NCBI RefSeq assembly: GCF_001439925.1
Contig: NZ_LMBV01000027.1
Span: 1-55,766 of the forward strand
Direction of reading: 5' to 3'
Length of the DNA: 55,766 nucleotides
DNA from: Peribacillus muralis
GTDB lineage: Bacteria > Bacillota > Bacilli > Bacillales > DSM-1321
Of the stretch, positions 35,849-43,663 are shown piece after piece; positions within the stretch are counted from its first letter, which is position 1; every line of letters begins with the position of its first letter. Under the pieces are notes generated by a model. The model did no database searches, was not told the origin of the DNA, and saw only the letters and a list, made by a program, of their open reading frames with translations. The translations under genes were made by a program, and so were the position numbers.

Positions 35849-35887
35849 AAAAAGGGGTCAGAATGGTTTCCATTCGAACCCTTTTTT
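35849..35887 (+). terminator. Terminator
   Basis: AAAAAGGG with CCCTTTTTT encloses an inner GAATGG/CCATTC helix (35861-35866 with 35870-35875). It ends the padR-HAAS transcript. Confidence 0.75.
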
Positions 35888-36096
35888 ATTGGTTCTTGGA
35901 GCAGTTCTTGCTTTACCTCTCCGTATGCTCATCATCTAATTCGTCCACGCCAAGTCCAGCTCACAATCAGGGAATTGGATGAGGAAGAAGCCGAAGAAGA
36001 GGGATACACTAGTAAAAGCATCAATTTCGAGTCCAGAGTGGAACGTTAAAGGATAAATTACCATAACTGTGGGCAAACAGAATTTCATTTCATTTT

Positions 36097-36150
36097 CAGT
36101 GGAATGAAACGGAGGCGGCAAGAATTTCTAAAAAAATACGAGTGAACCCA
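36097..36150 (+). repeat. Partial dispersed repeat, copy C
   Basis: CAGTGGAATGAAACGGAGG, then GGCAAGAATTTC and TACGAGTGAACCC, match the 5' half of the dispersed repeat best preserved at 54940-55072. Nothing else is supported in 35890-36220. Confidence 0.35.
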
Positions 36151-36220
36151 ACCGCTTGCTGTTTTGTGATGTTTCAGATAGGGAAGGGTTTATTACGATT
36201 TCAAAGGAAGAAACCAAAAC

Positions 36221-36259
36221 AATGCCCCCCATATGTGATGACGACATTTGGGGGGCATT
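36221..36259. terminator. Terminator of iseA-like gene
   Basis: AATGCCCCCCA (36221-36231) pairs with TGGGGGGCATT (36249-36259) directly beyond the minus-strand stop codon. Confidence 0.75.
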
Positions 36260-36270
36260 CAGATTATAAG

Positions 36271-36807
36271 TTATTGAACGGCATCGAATTGATTCACTTT
36301 CCAAGTGGCTCCTGATTTATAAAACGTAACCGATCTTTTGACCGAATCTCCATCGACTGTAGGGACGGTTAGATTATAGGATCTAACGTTTTGTTTTTGA
36401 TGGATTAATTTAATTTTTGCTTTTTTCCATTCCAGCATTCCATCACCGTCGCCGACAGGTCGGGCTAATTTTCCTTTATAGGTGATGTAACGATAGTTTG
36501 TTAATCCTTTTTCAACAGCATTATTAGTAAAAGTTTCTCCTAAATAAGTAACCAATTTATCTTTTGTATTGAATTCTTGGCAAAGGTAAGAATACTCGGT
36601 GCCTTTATAGGTAAACGTTTTTTGTGTGCATGGACGGTTGGTGTAACCATGTAAGGCATTCCAAAAATGCTTGCTGGCATTATCGGCAATTTTAAGTGCA
36701 TTCGTGTCAGATAAATTTTGTGAAGTGGTTTGTGCTGTAGCACCCGTGCTCAATGTAGTGAAAATTAAAATGATGATCGATAATAGCATACCCGAAATTT
36801 TATTCAT
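36271..36807 (-). CDS. iseA: IseA-type DL-endopeptidase inhibitor, secreted
   Basis: A protein of 178 residues with a signal peptide (about 1-26, ending STGATAQ). The mature part contains KHFWNALHGYT, FTYKGTEYSYLCQEFNTKDK, LGETFTNNAVEKG, GKLARPVGDGDGMLEW and the terminal WKVNQFDAV. I recognise these as the IseA (YoeB) family, which binds and inhibits NlpC/P60 cell-wall endopeptidases under envelope stress. Two cysteines are conserved and could form a disulfide. The start is ATG 36807, with GGAGAG seven bases upstream. Monocistronic. It may regulate autolysins encoded elsewhere; the YkfC enzyme in this window is a different subtype. Confidence 0.8.
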   Translation of the reverse strand: MNKISGMLLSIIILIFTTLSTGATAQTTSQNLSDTNALKIADNASKHFWNALHGYTNRPCTQKTFTYKGTEYSYLCQEFNTKDKLVTYLGETFTNNAVEKGLTNYRYITYKGKLARPVGDGDGMLEWKKAKIKLIHQKQNVRSYNLTVPTVDGDSVKRSVTFYKSGATWKVNQFDAVQ

Positions 36808-37187
36808 ACTTTCTCTCTCCAATCCCTATTAGGATGATTATGTAACGAAAGTGTAATTATTATTACAATTGTTACATTTATATTACAACACATTCGAAGG
36901 AAGTAAAAGAAAAAACTTCTAAAATATTAAATGTTTTTTGTTTCTTTAAAATATACATAATTTGTTCAGTTTATTCTTTCTATTTCGTAAAAGACAAAGG
37001 TGGCACCAACTAGCTATCTGAAAGGGAAGGTCTAAGATGTAATGAATACCCTTACACTCATATTACCCTAACATGTTCCCGTAAAACCTAAAGAGGGAAC
37101 GGAACACCTTTACTTCATCTATTTACAATACGTGAATATGGTCTGCAATTTTACATGCATATTATTAAACTGTCATACTTAAAAGGT

Positions 37188-37217
37188 TTGACAAACTTTC
37201 CACTCTTACATTATGAT
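37188..37217 (+). promoter_or_regulatory. Promoter ahead of Mn riboswitch
   Basis: TTGACA (37188-37193) and TATGAT (37212-37217) with 18-base spacing. The predicted start near 37224 lies just ahead of the aptamer. The remaining part of 36808-37187 shows no gene. Confidence 0.65.
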
Positions 37218-37231
37218 AATGAATATAATCT

Positions 37232-37390
37232 CCTAAGGGGAGTAGCTTTCACAGCAATGTCGTCATTACGGAGCTTCAGGCTCTCGGCGTTGTTGGCAGC
37301 ATCGTGCTGTTAGCCAGACCTTACCTATCGGTAAAGGTCTATTTTCTGTTTAGAAAACCTTTACCGAAGCCGGTGAAGGTTTTTTTAGTA
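37232..37390 (+). promoter_or_regulatory. yybP-ykoY (manganese) riboswitch with terminator switch
   Basis: The aptamer (37232-37325) has the family hallmarks GGGGAGTAGC, GTCGTCA.TACGG, a variable helix, then GTGCTGTTAGCCAGACCTTACC. P1 would pair TAAGG (37234-37238) with CCTTA (37319-37323). The expression platform is explicit. GGTAAAGGT (37330-37338) can pair either with ACCTTACC in the aptamer 3' end (37318-37325) or with ACCTTTACC (37357-37365). The latter pairing destroys the terminator, AAACCTTTACC with GGTGAAGGTTT (37355-37382), which ends in a T run. Ligand binding stabilises P1 and should therefore turn transcription on. Family members sense Mn2+ and control Mn exporters. Here a Spo0M-like gene and mscS follow. 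Confidence 0.88.
37355..37386 (+). terminator. Riboswitch-controlled terminator
   Basis: An 11-bp stem, AAACCTTTACC (37355-37365) with GGTGAAGGTTT (37372-37382), loop GAAGCC and seven T residues. Its 5' arm is also the partner of the antiterminator at 37330-37338. Confidence 0.85.
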
Positions 37391-37444
37391 GGCTATTGGC
37401 AGATGATAATGGAAAAACAAATAAATTTAAATGGAGTGTATTCT

Positions 37445-37837
37445 TTGATACTTAGAAAATCATTATTACTTTTAGGAATAGGGTCAGCCCAAATCGATTT
37501 GATCCTTCCAAAAAATACGTATAAATCTGGGGAATGCATAAATGGATATTTCATGATTAAGGGTGGTACCCTGGAACAAAGACTAAGAAGGATCGAGTGT
37601 GATTTAATCATGGATACTCATGCTACAGGAACGGAAGAAATTTTGAAGACGAGTACGATTTTATCTACCAGAGAAATACATTCAGGGGAGAGTAATGAAA
37701 TTCCTTTTAACTTCTGTCTGCCCATACTTAAGGATCCATATAAGAGCGAGGTTTCCTATCGCTTGAAAACGAGGCTGGTGCTTGATAGAGGGATAATCGG
37801 CAAGGACGATGACTGGATTTTTATCGAATCTGAATAA
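37445..37837 (+). CDS. Half-length Spo0M-like (arrestin-fold) protein
   Basis: A protein of 130 residues matching the N-terminal arrestin-like half of sporulation-control protein Spo0M: LLGIGSAQIDLILPKNTYKS, GYFMIKGGTLEQRLRRIECD and SYRLKTRLVLD. Full Spo0M proteins are about 258 residues, so the C-terminal lobe is missing. The gene ends cleanly with TGA-independent stop TAA at 37837. The start is TTG 37445, with GGAG eight bases upstream; the frame stays open further 5', but that part crosses the riboswitch terminator. It lies directly behind the Mn riboswitch and 22 bases before mscS. It could be a functional short form or a degraded copy. Confidence 0.75.
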   Translation: MILRKSLLLLGIGSAQIDLILPKNTYKSGECINGYFMIKGGTLEQRLRRIECDLIMDTHATGTEEILKTSTILSTREIHSGESNEIPFNFCLPILKDPYKSEVSYRLKTRLVLDRGIIGKDDDWIFIESE

Positions 37838-37859
37838 AGGCGGAAATGGAGTTGGCAAC

Positions 37860-38741
37860 TTGAATATCTTAAATATTACGGAGCGTACTTTAACTTATTT
37901 GCAAGAATTTTTATTAATGAGGCTCTTTATCTTAGCGCTGCTGCTTTTGGCCGTTTATTATATTTTGAATAAAATGGTCGAATGGTTCTTTAAAAGGTCA
38001 AGCTTTTTTGAGGAAGAGGTGGAAAGAACGATACAGGGGGTTACGCGTTCAACTCTTAGGTACGGAATTGCCGCGCTTTTCCTCGTTTATCTAATTGGCC
38101 AGTTTATCGACTTAAAAGGAATCCTGGCTGGAGCAGGTATTGTAGGAGTCGTGATCGGGTTTGCCGCTCAGCAAATGCTTAAGGATATATTATTAGGGTT
38201 TGTAAGGCTATCGGATAATGAGTTCCGCGTCGGGAATTTCGTGACATTCAATGGGACAAGTTCCGGAACGGTCGAAGAGATCGGGATTCGATTCATGCAG
38301 ATCAGGGAGTGGTCTGGGAAACTTCTGACCATTCCACACAGCGAGATACGGACGATACAAAATTATAATAAAGGAAGAATGCGAATCATCGAGCGCATCA
38401 CGGTAAGCTATCAGGAAAACCCGGAAAAGGTGAAACGATTGCTCGAAGATATTTGCCTTACCTGTAACGAGAAATTCGGTGAAAGCCTGCTAAGACTCGA
38501 GGATGGTACACCTGAAGAAGATTTTCGGTACTTCGGCATCACCGATTTAAACCCGAATTTGAAATATGTGGGCTATGAGCTATGTATAGTCGGACTTGTG
38601 AAGCCTGACGATTACTTTGAAATGTCAAGAAATGTAAGGTTTGAGATGATGACCGCGTTGCATGAGCATCGAATCCTAATGCCTTCTTCCCATTTACTCG
38701 TTCAGGCTAATCCGAATCAAGAACGCCTCATTGAAAATTAA
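37860..38741 (+). CDS. MscS-family mechanosensitive channel
   Basis: A protein of 293 residues. Two N-terminal helices (about 15-35 and 60-80) are followed by the pore helix GILAGAGIVGVVIGFAAQQM (about 88-108), with its Gly/Ala packing pattern, then the beta domain (RVGNFVTFNGTSSGTVEEI) and an alpha/beta C-terminal domain. It resembles the YfkC/YkuT type of B. subtilis. Such channels release small solutes and ions on membrane tension. The start is TTG 37860, with GGAG eight bases upstream. It is probably cotranscribed with the Spo0M-like gene under the Mn riboswitch, which is unusual for this family. Confidence 0.9.
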   Translation: MNILNITERTLTYLQEFLLMRLFILALLLLAVYYILNKMVEWFFKRSSFFEEEVERTIQGVTRSTLRYGIAALFLVYLIGQFIDLKGILAGAGIVGVVIGFAAQQMLKDILLGFVRLSDNEFRVGNFVTFNGTSSGTVEEIGIRFMQIREWSGKLLTIPHSEIRTIQNYNKGRMRIIERITVSYQENPEKVKRLLEDICLTCNEKFGESLLRLEDGTPEEDFRYFGITDLNPNLKYVGYELCIVGLVKPDDYFEMSRNVRFEMMTALHEHRILMPSSHLLVQANPNQERLIEN

Positions 38742-38784
38742 AGAAAAACAAAATAAAAAATTGCCATTATATATGCTTAATACT

Positions 38785-38814
38785 AAGGACTTTCCGCTCT
38801 AAGAAAGTCCTTTT
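38785..38814 (+). terminator. Terminator of mscS operon
   Basis: AAGGACTTTC (38785-38794) pairs with GAAAGTCCTT (38803-38812), followed by T residues. Confidence 0.8.
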
Positions 38815-38869
38815 AAGTTCAACATCACCCTTGATTATTCAATTTGATTCGCTTATTATGTAAATAGCA

Positions 38870-39079
38870 TATAATGGAAGGGTGGATTTTAAACAATGAT
38901 CATTTAATCCTATTCTTGAAGGAAAAAGCGTGTTAAATACGATCTTTTTTTTTGGATAGGATTGGTCTGTACATTAAAATACAAACGATCATTGTGTCCC
39001 TTCATTCGGGATATTTTGTTTCATTAATTTGTATTGTGCCGCCTCCTGTCCAGATACTAAAGCAGGAGGTTTTATATTG
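38870..39079 (+). promoter_or_regulatory. Translational attenuator leader of MFS exporter gene
   Basis: A -10 TATAAT lies at 38870-38875. An outer stem can form: ACAATGATC (38893-38901) with GATCATTGT (38987-38995). Segment 1, AATCCTAT (38906-38913), pairs with segment 2, ATAGGATT (38956-38963). Segment 3, CCTCCTG (39042-39048), pairs with segment 4, CAGGAGG (39063-39069), which is the SD of the MFS gene. Segment 2 can instead pair with segment 3: GGATAGGA (38954-38961) with TCCTGTCC (39043-39050), eight pairs with one G-U, which would free the SD. A nine-codon leader ORF (38930-38959) lies between segments 1 and 2. This is the logic of antibiotic-inducible translational attenuation. Confidence 0.7.
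38930..38959 (+). CDS. Leader peptide of MFS attenuator
   Basis: A nine-codon ORF, MLNTIFFFG, starting at GTG 38930, with SD GAAGGA (38918-38923) at six-base spacing. The stop TAG (38957-38959) lies inside pairing segment 2. A ribosome paused on its first codons would cover the 3' part of segment 1 and release segment 2 to pair with segment 3. Three consecutive Phe codons encoded by TTT are notable. Its role is inferred from layout only. Confidence 0.55.
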   Translation: MLNTIFFFG

Positions 39080-40327
39080 GAAAAAAATACATCTGCACCA
39101 ATAAACCAAAAGCAGTCCAACATATTTTCGAATCCTGTCTTTCGTGCAATCATTTTTTCCGGATTATTTTTGCAAATAGGGATTTGGGTCCGGAATTTTG
39201 CCGTTTTGTTATTTGTCATGGAACAAACAAACGGAGATGCCTTTGCGATTTCAATGATTTCCGTGGCGGAATTTGCTCCCATTTTTATTTTTTCATTTAT
39301 CGGCGGTACATTTGCAGATCGCTGGAGCCCTAAGAAAACGATGGTGTGGTGCGATATTTTAAGCGCAATATCCGTATTTGCGGTGCTTATCGCCCTTATC
39401 TTCGGAACGTGGAAGATCGTGTTTTTTGCCACTTTGATTTCGGCGATCCTTTCTCAATTTTCCCAGCCATCAGGCATGAAGTTATTTAAGATGCATTTGC
39501 CGGAAAGCCAAATTCAAACAGGAATGTCCGTGTATCAAACGGTATTCGCCGTATTCATGGTATTAGGACCCATTCTCGGTACATTTGCTTTCCAATCGTT
39601 TGGAATCAACATCTCAATAGCGATAACTGGTGGAGCGTTTTTACTTTCAGCTGGTGCCCTTGCATTCCTTCCGAAAGATCGGAAATTGGATCAAGAAAAC
39701 GGTAAAACGACATTATGGCAGGAAATGAAAAGCGGAGTGAACTACGTGCTGCGAAAAAAAGAACTGAGTCTGCTTGGATTATGTTTTCTTGGAGCCGGCC
39801 TTGGCCTTGGCTTCATTCAGCCGCTTTCCATTTTTCTTGTTACCGAGCGTTTAGGGCTGCCAAAAGAAAACCTGCAATGGTTATTCATGATGAATGGCAT
39901 TGGAATGATCTTAGGCGGAGCAGGTGTGATGATCTTTGCCAAAAAGGTGGCACCACAAAGGCTATTAGTCCTTGGCATGTTTATAAATGCCATCGGATTG
40001 GCGGTATTGGGGCTCTCGACAAACCTTTGGGTCACACTTACAGCGGAGTTCTTTAACGGACTTATGCTGCCTTGCATCCAAATTGGGATTAATACCCTAA
40101 TATTACAGCGGACGGAAGGGGCGTTCATCGGGAGGGTCAATGGAATATTAACCCCACTATTCACTGGCTCGATGGTATTGACCATGAGTTTGGCTGGCAT
40201 GTTGAAAGAACAATTTTCACTTATTGCCATGTTTGAAACGGCAGCTTTCTTTTTTATTCTTGGGATGGTTTGCATTTTGCCATTATACAACCAAAAGGCG
40301 GAAACGAAACCTTTGGAAATTCAGTAG
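39077..40327 (+). CDS. MFS exporter, macrolide-efflux (MefA)-like
   Basis: A 12-helix major facilitator protein of 416 residues. FSGLFLQIGIWVRNFAVLLF forms the first helix, with the loop motif GGTFADRWSPKKTM between helices 2 and 3. The N-terminal Phe-Arg-rich start and overall pattern are those of the MFS_3/MefA-like subgroup, which includes macrolide and other drug exporters. The start is TTG 39077, with AGGAGG seven bases upstream. That SD is the 3' arm of a hairpin (39042-39069), so translation should be off by default. The attenuator-like leader strongly suggests induction by a translation inhibitor, but the substrate is unknown. A perfect-palindrome terminator follows. Confidence 0.88.
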   Translation: MEKNTSAPINQKQSNIFSNPVFRAIIFSGLFLQIGIWVRNFAVLLFVMEQTNGDAFAISMISVAEFAPIFIFSFIGGTFADRWSPKKTMVWCDILSAISVFAVLIALIFGTWKIVFFATLISAILSQFSQPSGMKLFKMHLPESQIQTGMSVYQTVFAVFMVLGPILGTFAFQSFGINISIAITGGAFLLSAGALAFLPKDRKLDQENGKTTLWQEMKSGVNYVLRKKELSLLGLCFLGAGLGLGFIQPLSIFLVTERLGLPKENLQWLFMMNGIGMILGGAGVMIFAKKVAPQRLLVLGMFINAIGLAVLGLSTNLWVTLTAEFFNGLMLPCIQIGINTLILQRTEGAFIGRVNGILTPLFTGSMVLTMSLAGMLKEQFSLIAMFETAAFFFILGMVCILPLYNQKAETKPLEIQ

Positions 40328-40341
40328 CTGAAATAAACGGT

Positions 40342-40371
40342 AAAAGCAGGGAGCATGCTCCCTGCTTTTTT
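40342..40371 (+). terminator. Terminator of MFS gene
   Basis: A perfect palindrome: AAAAGCAGGGAG, CATG loop, CTCCCTGCTTTT (40342-40369), then further T. Confidence 0.85.
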
Positions 40372-40589
40372 CAATTTGCTTCTTCCTTCAAAAAGTTCCT
40401 GCCCAATATTATTTGGCATCTGGAAATTTTGTTAGATATTTTTAAGCTTTATTACATAAAATAAATAGCAAATCCTCTTCGTAACGAACTCAAACGGATT
40501 ATGAAAATGTATTCGTTGGTTCATTAAACCGTAATAAAGCTTTCCGAACATTTCAGCTAAGAATAAAGGGCAGGGAAGGGTTGATAAAA

Positions 40590-41015
40590 ATGAAGACAGA
40601 ACTTAAATGGACAGGGGAATTGGCATTTGCCGGATCCACCCCGTCAGGACATGAAATAAAAATGGACGCGGCAGAAGATGCAGGGGGCAGAAATAGTGGA
40701 GCGAGGCCAACAGAGTTCCTTTTACAATCCCTTGCAGGCTGTACAGGAATTGATATCATCATGATCTTAAAAAAAATGCGTTTGGAACCGCTTACTTTCC
40801 AGATGGAGATTGAAGGGAAGAGGGCAGATGAGCATCCTAAACGATTCACGCAATATAGTATCCATTATTCATTAGAAGGGGAGCTTCCCGAAGATAAAGT
40901 GGTACGCGCCATCCGGTTATCGAAGGATACGTACTGTTCAGTCTATCACTCCTTAAATGCACCCATAACAGTAAGCTATTCCATTAATGGAATTAAAGGG
41001 CAACAAAAAGTATAA
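40590..41015 (+). CDS. OsmC-family peroxiredoxin-like protein
   Basis: A protein of 141 residues with the OsmC fold. The two redox cysteines are in LAGCTGIDIIMIL (about residue 50) and DTYCSVYHSL (about 114), the usual spacing for OsmC/Ohr proteins that reduce organic hydroperoxides. The N-terminal part has GGRNSGARPTEFLLQSLAGC, typical of the YhfA subgroup. The start is ATG 40590, with AAGGG nine bases upstream; a TTG nine bases earlier is directly after the SD. Single gene; no OhrR-type operator is recognised. Confidence 0.88.
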   Translation: MKTELKWTGELAFAGSTPSGHEIKMDAAEDAGGRNSGARPTEFLLQSLAGCTGIDIIMILKKMRLEPLTFQMEIEGKRADEHPKRFTQYSIHYSLEGELPEDKVVRAIRLSKDTYCSVYHSLNAPITVSYSINGIKGQQKV

Positions 41016-41073
41016 ATTATCGACTTATAGGTAATTACGCTGCAAATAAGCTCTTGGGATGCCACTTCTCCAT

Positions 41074-41105
41074 AGCTCTTGAGTTTCCGCTTCAAGGGCT
41101 TTTTT
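41074..41105 (+). terminator. Terminator-like hairpin
   Basis: AGC-CTTGA (41074-41082, with one bulge) pairs with TCAAG-GCT (41092-41100) and is followed by five T residues. It probably ends the OsmC gene. Confidence 0.6.
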
Positions 41106-41234
41106 GCTGCTTTGACACTTTCATGCGTACATAATTCAAATTGATTAAATATTTGTGTTATTAATTCTTTAGTTTTCCCCTATAACTTGTTAGTATGATA
41201 GTATTGCCAAGACAAATCTTAGGAGTGATGGAAT

Positions 41235-41492
41235 ATGAGTGTACATAAGGCCATTACGTTACTTGCCCACAAGCAAAATCAGGAATTCACTGAATTTTTG
41301 GTTTTAGACCAGAAGCGGGAAAGCTATATTCAAGAAGCTGTAATATTATGTAAAGATGAAATGGAATTTTCAACAGATTCCATTAACCAGGTCACCATGC
41401 AAATTAATGCGCTGGCAAATGAAAGATTAATACCTACTCGTAAACTGGTTACCCCGGAAATGATCCGTTCCTATGTGGGGACATTGGTATAA
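41235..41492 (+). CDS. DUF2533 (YpbS-type) protein
   Basis: A soluble helical protein of 85 residues recognised as DUF2533, the B. subtilis YpbS family: VHKAITLLAHKQNQEFTEFL, then EFSTDSINQVTMQINAL and the C-terminal TRKLVTPEMIRSYV. Its function is unknown. AGGAGTGATGG precedes ATG 41235. A terminator directly follows, so it is monocistronic. A promoter-like TTGTTA...TATGAT pair lies about 40 bases upstream. Confidence 0.8.
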   Translation: MSVHKAITLLAHKQNQEFTEFLVLDQKRESYIQEAVILCKDEMEFSTDSINQVTMQINALANERLIPTRKLVTPEMIRSYVGTLV

Positions 41493-41538
41493 GCAGCACA
41501 ATTTAGGTAGTACACTGCTTTGAAACGTCTCAAAGTCT

Positions 41539-41568
41539 AACACTCATTATAATGGGTGTTTTTTTTGT
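41539..41568 (+). terminator. Terminator
   Basis: AACACTCATT (41539-41548) pairs with AATGGGTGTT (41551-41560), with one T-G pair, followed by eight T residues. Confidence 0.8.
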
Positions 41569-41610
41569 GAAATACTTCGATATAAGTATCAAGATAGCCA
41601 GCAGCAACGT

Positions 41611-42153
41611 TTACTCTTGCTTTGTATATCGGTTGGCATAGCTTGAGGCAACAAAAGCATTAGGTTTGATTTTCGGCTCCACTCCCATCGATTCCATCCT
41701 AGCGATCATTTCATTTACGAATTCACTTGTTTTGTTCCGTTTTCCAATCCCGATATCAATGTGTCCCTCCATAGTGAACGTGGCTCCTTGATAGACGGAG
41801 GGCAGAACAATATCGATTAACTGGTTTTTTCTTTCTTCGGTAAACATGGAAACGATCTCCTCTGTTAACGACAATTCATAAGAAATGCGTTCATGTAAGT
41901 GTGTCATCCTTCTAGGAACCATCACTTTCCTTATACAACCCCAAACACCATTCCCAACCTGCCGAATCACGATGCCAGTTATGAAAACTGTATGTTTTTT
42001 ATGTACCTGGGAATCGGTTCCAACCATTAGACGAAAGTTACCAGCTGGATTTAATTTCATGAACTCCACAATACGATTGAAGACGGCTTCAAATGACATG
42101 CTTTTTTCCTGGAGATTTTGAAACGGAATGTTGTAAATTGGAGATTGTCTCAT
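41611..42153 (-). CDS. ykuK: YkuK-type ribonuclease H-like protein
   Basis: A protein of 180 residues in the YkuK/DUF458 family, which has an RNase H-like fold. FRLMVGTDSQVHKKHTVFITGIVI carries the first acidic residue; HIDIGIGKRNKT and the C-terminal PNAFVASSYANRYTK follow. The enzymatic role has not been shown. The start is ATG 42153, giving a length close to B. subtilis YkuK (172). The longer ORF from 42273 has a basic, low-similarity N-terminus and no SD. It diverges from the nas island; 42154-42338 contains no gene. Confidence 0.8.
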   Translation of the reverse strand: MRQSPIYNIPFQNLQEKSMSFEAVFNRIVEFMKLNPAGNFRLMVGTDSQVHKKHTVFITGIVIRQVGNGVWGCIRKVMVPRRMTHLHERISYELSLTEEIVSMFTEERKNQLIDIVLPSVYQGATFTMEGHIDIGIGKRNKTSEFVNEMIARMESMGVEPKIKPNAFVASSYANRYTKQE

Positions 42154-42338
42154 ATAGCAGCACCCAACCTTTCTCCGACTATTCATACCGATTAAAAAAA
42201 ATCTACTTGCTCCCTTACATATAGCATATGAAGAGGAGCTTTGTTTCGTGCAATAAGAAGAACCAATCCACAAATAACGGAGTCGTCATCATTAATTCAA
42301 GAAAATAACTATACTTATTTTATCTTTCAAAAAAAGTA

Positions 42339-42355
42339 TGTAATGTTTTCTTACA
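42339..42355. promoter_or_regulatory. TnrA box of nasA operon
   Basis: TGTAATGTTTTCTTACA matches the TnrA consensus TGTNAN7TNACA exactly. Its centre (42347) is 50 bases before the start point expected from the -10 TAAAAT at 42385-42390. This is the position at which TnrA activates in B. subtilis. Confidence 0.85.
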
Positions 42356-42384
42356 TAAACAAAGAAATCTTGCTTATTTAAGCG

Positions 42385-42390
42385 TAAAAT
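42385..42390 (+). promoter_or_regulatory. -10 element of nasA promoter
   Basis: TAAAAT with no good -35, as expected for an activator-dependent promoter. It sits inside the inverted repeat CTTATTT...AAAATAAG (42373-42393). Confidence 0.5.
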
Positions 42391-42430
42391 AAGCGAATAT
42401 ACAATTTATAAAGTATTGGAGAGATGAAAA

Positions 42431-43636
42431 ATGAAAATATCTGAATTGAAAAGAAACGGTCATGCTCCGTCCTTATTAGCGTCATTCCTTTATTTTGATA
42501 TCAGTTTCATGATTTGGGTATTATTAGGAGCACTTGGTGTCTATATTACAAAAGATTTCGGTCTTTCCCCAGCTGAAAAAGGTTTTGTTGTAGCTATTCC
42601 CATATTGGGCGGCTCGTTTTTCCGGCTTGTTCTCGGTTTTTTGACAGACCGCATCGGTCCCCGCAAAACGGCCATCGGAGGGATGCTTGTTACGATGATA
42701 CCACTTTTTTGGGGATGGTTGTTCGGAGAGAATTTAGCAGAACTTTATATAATTGGGATTTTACTCGGAGTGGCAGGTGCAAGTTTTGCAGCAGCACTTC
42801 CTATGGCCAGCCGTTGGTATCCCCCTCACTTGCAGGGCCTTGCGATGGGTATCGCAGGAGCTGGTAACAGTGGAACTCTGTTTGCGACATTATTCGGACC
42901 GCGTATTGCAGAGTCCATTGGCTGGCATAATGTGATGGGGTTAGCATTGGTTCCTTTAACCATCGTGTTTGTCATTTATATTTTTATTGCAAGGGACGCG
43001 CCATCTCAACCACCGGCAAAACCGATCAAGGAATATTTTAACGTTTTTAAAATAAGGGATACTTGGTACTTCTGCATTCTCTATAGCGTTACTTTTGGGG
43101 GATTTGTTGGGTTTACAAGCTTTTTAAGCATCTTTTTTGTTGATGAGTATGGGTTATCCAGAGTAAGGGCCGGGGAGTTTGTCACATTATGTGTCATCGC
43201 TGGAAGCTTCTTTCGACCTGTTGGAGGATTAATTGCCGATAAAGTAGGCGGAGTTAAATTACTTATGTTTTTATTCATTGGACTCACATTATGTATGTTA
43301 GGCATTAGCTTCCTATATTCTTTTACTGTCGTTACGACCTTACTTTTTCTCGGCATGCTCTTTCTTGGTATGGGCAACGGAGCGGTGTTTCAGTTAGTTC
43401 CACAGCGATTTTCTAAAGAAATTGGTTTTATTACTGGCATCGTTGGGGCTGCCGGAGGTGTAGGTGGTTTCTTGGTTCCTAACATACTTGGAACGTTAAA
43501 ACAGATGACTGGAACCTATGCTACAGGTTTTTTAGTTTTTTCAGCAATTGGAATCATGGCCTTCATGATCTTGGTTTTAGCTCAGCTTTCATGGAGAAAA
43601 ACGTGGGTGCTTGGAAAGGGTTCAGTTAAGATATAA
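42431..43636 (+). CDS. nasA: Nitrate transporter NasA
   Basis: A 12-helix MFS protein of 401 residues in the NarK/NasA nitrate/nitrite porter family. The conserved glycine-rich nitrate signatures are present: [12 protein letters not shown] preceded by [12 protein letters not shown] (about 140-155), and [16 protein letters not shown] (about 335-350). The loop [12 protein letters not shown] is the MFS A motif. It imports nitrate for assimilation. GGAGAG lies upstream of ATG 42431. It is the first gene of a same-strand run nasA-nasB-nasC-nasF with 27-100-base gaps, under a perfect TnrA box. Confidence 0.93.
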   Translation: MKISELKRNGHAPSLLASFLYFDISFMIWVLLGALGVYITKDFGLSPAEKGFVVAIPILGGSFFRLVLGFLTDRIGPRKTAIGGMLVTMIPLFWGWLFGENLAELYIIGILLGVAGASFAAALPMASRWYPPHLQGLAMGIAGAGNSGTLFATLFGPRIAESIGWHNVMGLALVPLTIVFVIYIFIARDAPSQPPAKPIKEYFNVFKIRDTWYFCILYSVTFGGFVGFTSFLSIFFVDEYGLSRVRAGEFVTLCVIAGSFFRPVGGLIADKVGGVKLLMFLFIGLTLCMLGISFLYSFTVVTTLLFLGMLFLGMGNGAVFQLVPQRFSKEIGFITGIVGAAGGVGGFLVPNILGTLKQMTGTYATGFLVFSAIGIMAFMILVLAQLSWRKTWVLGKGSVKI

Positions 43637-43663
43637 ATTTTCATTACGTGTCGGGGGGATAAA

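Noticed and set aside
38989..39432. 147-codon minus-strand ORF across the MFS leader
   Set aside because: Antisense to a conserved MFS N-terminus and its leader; no SD.
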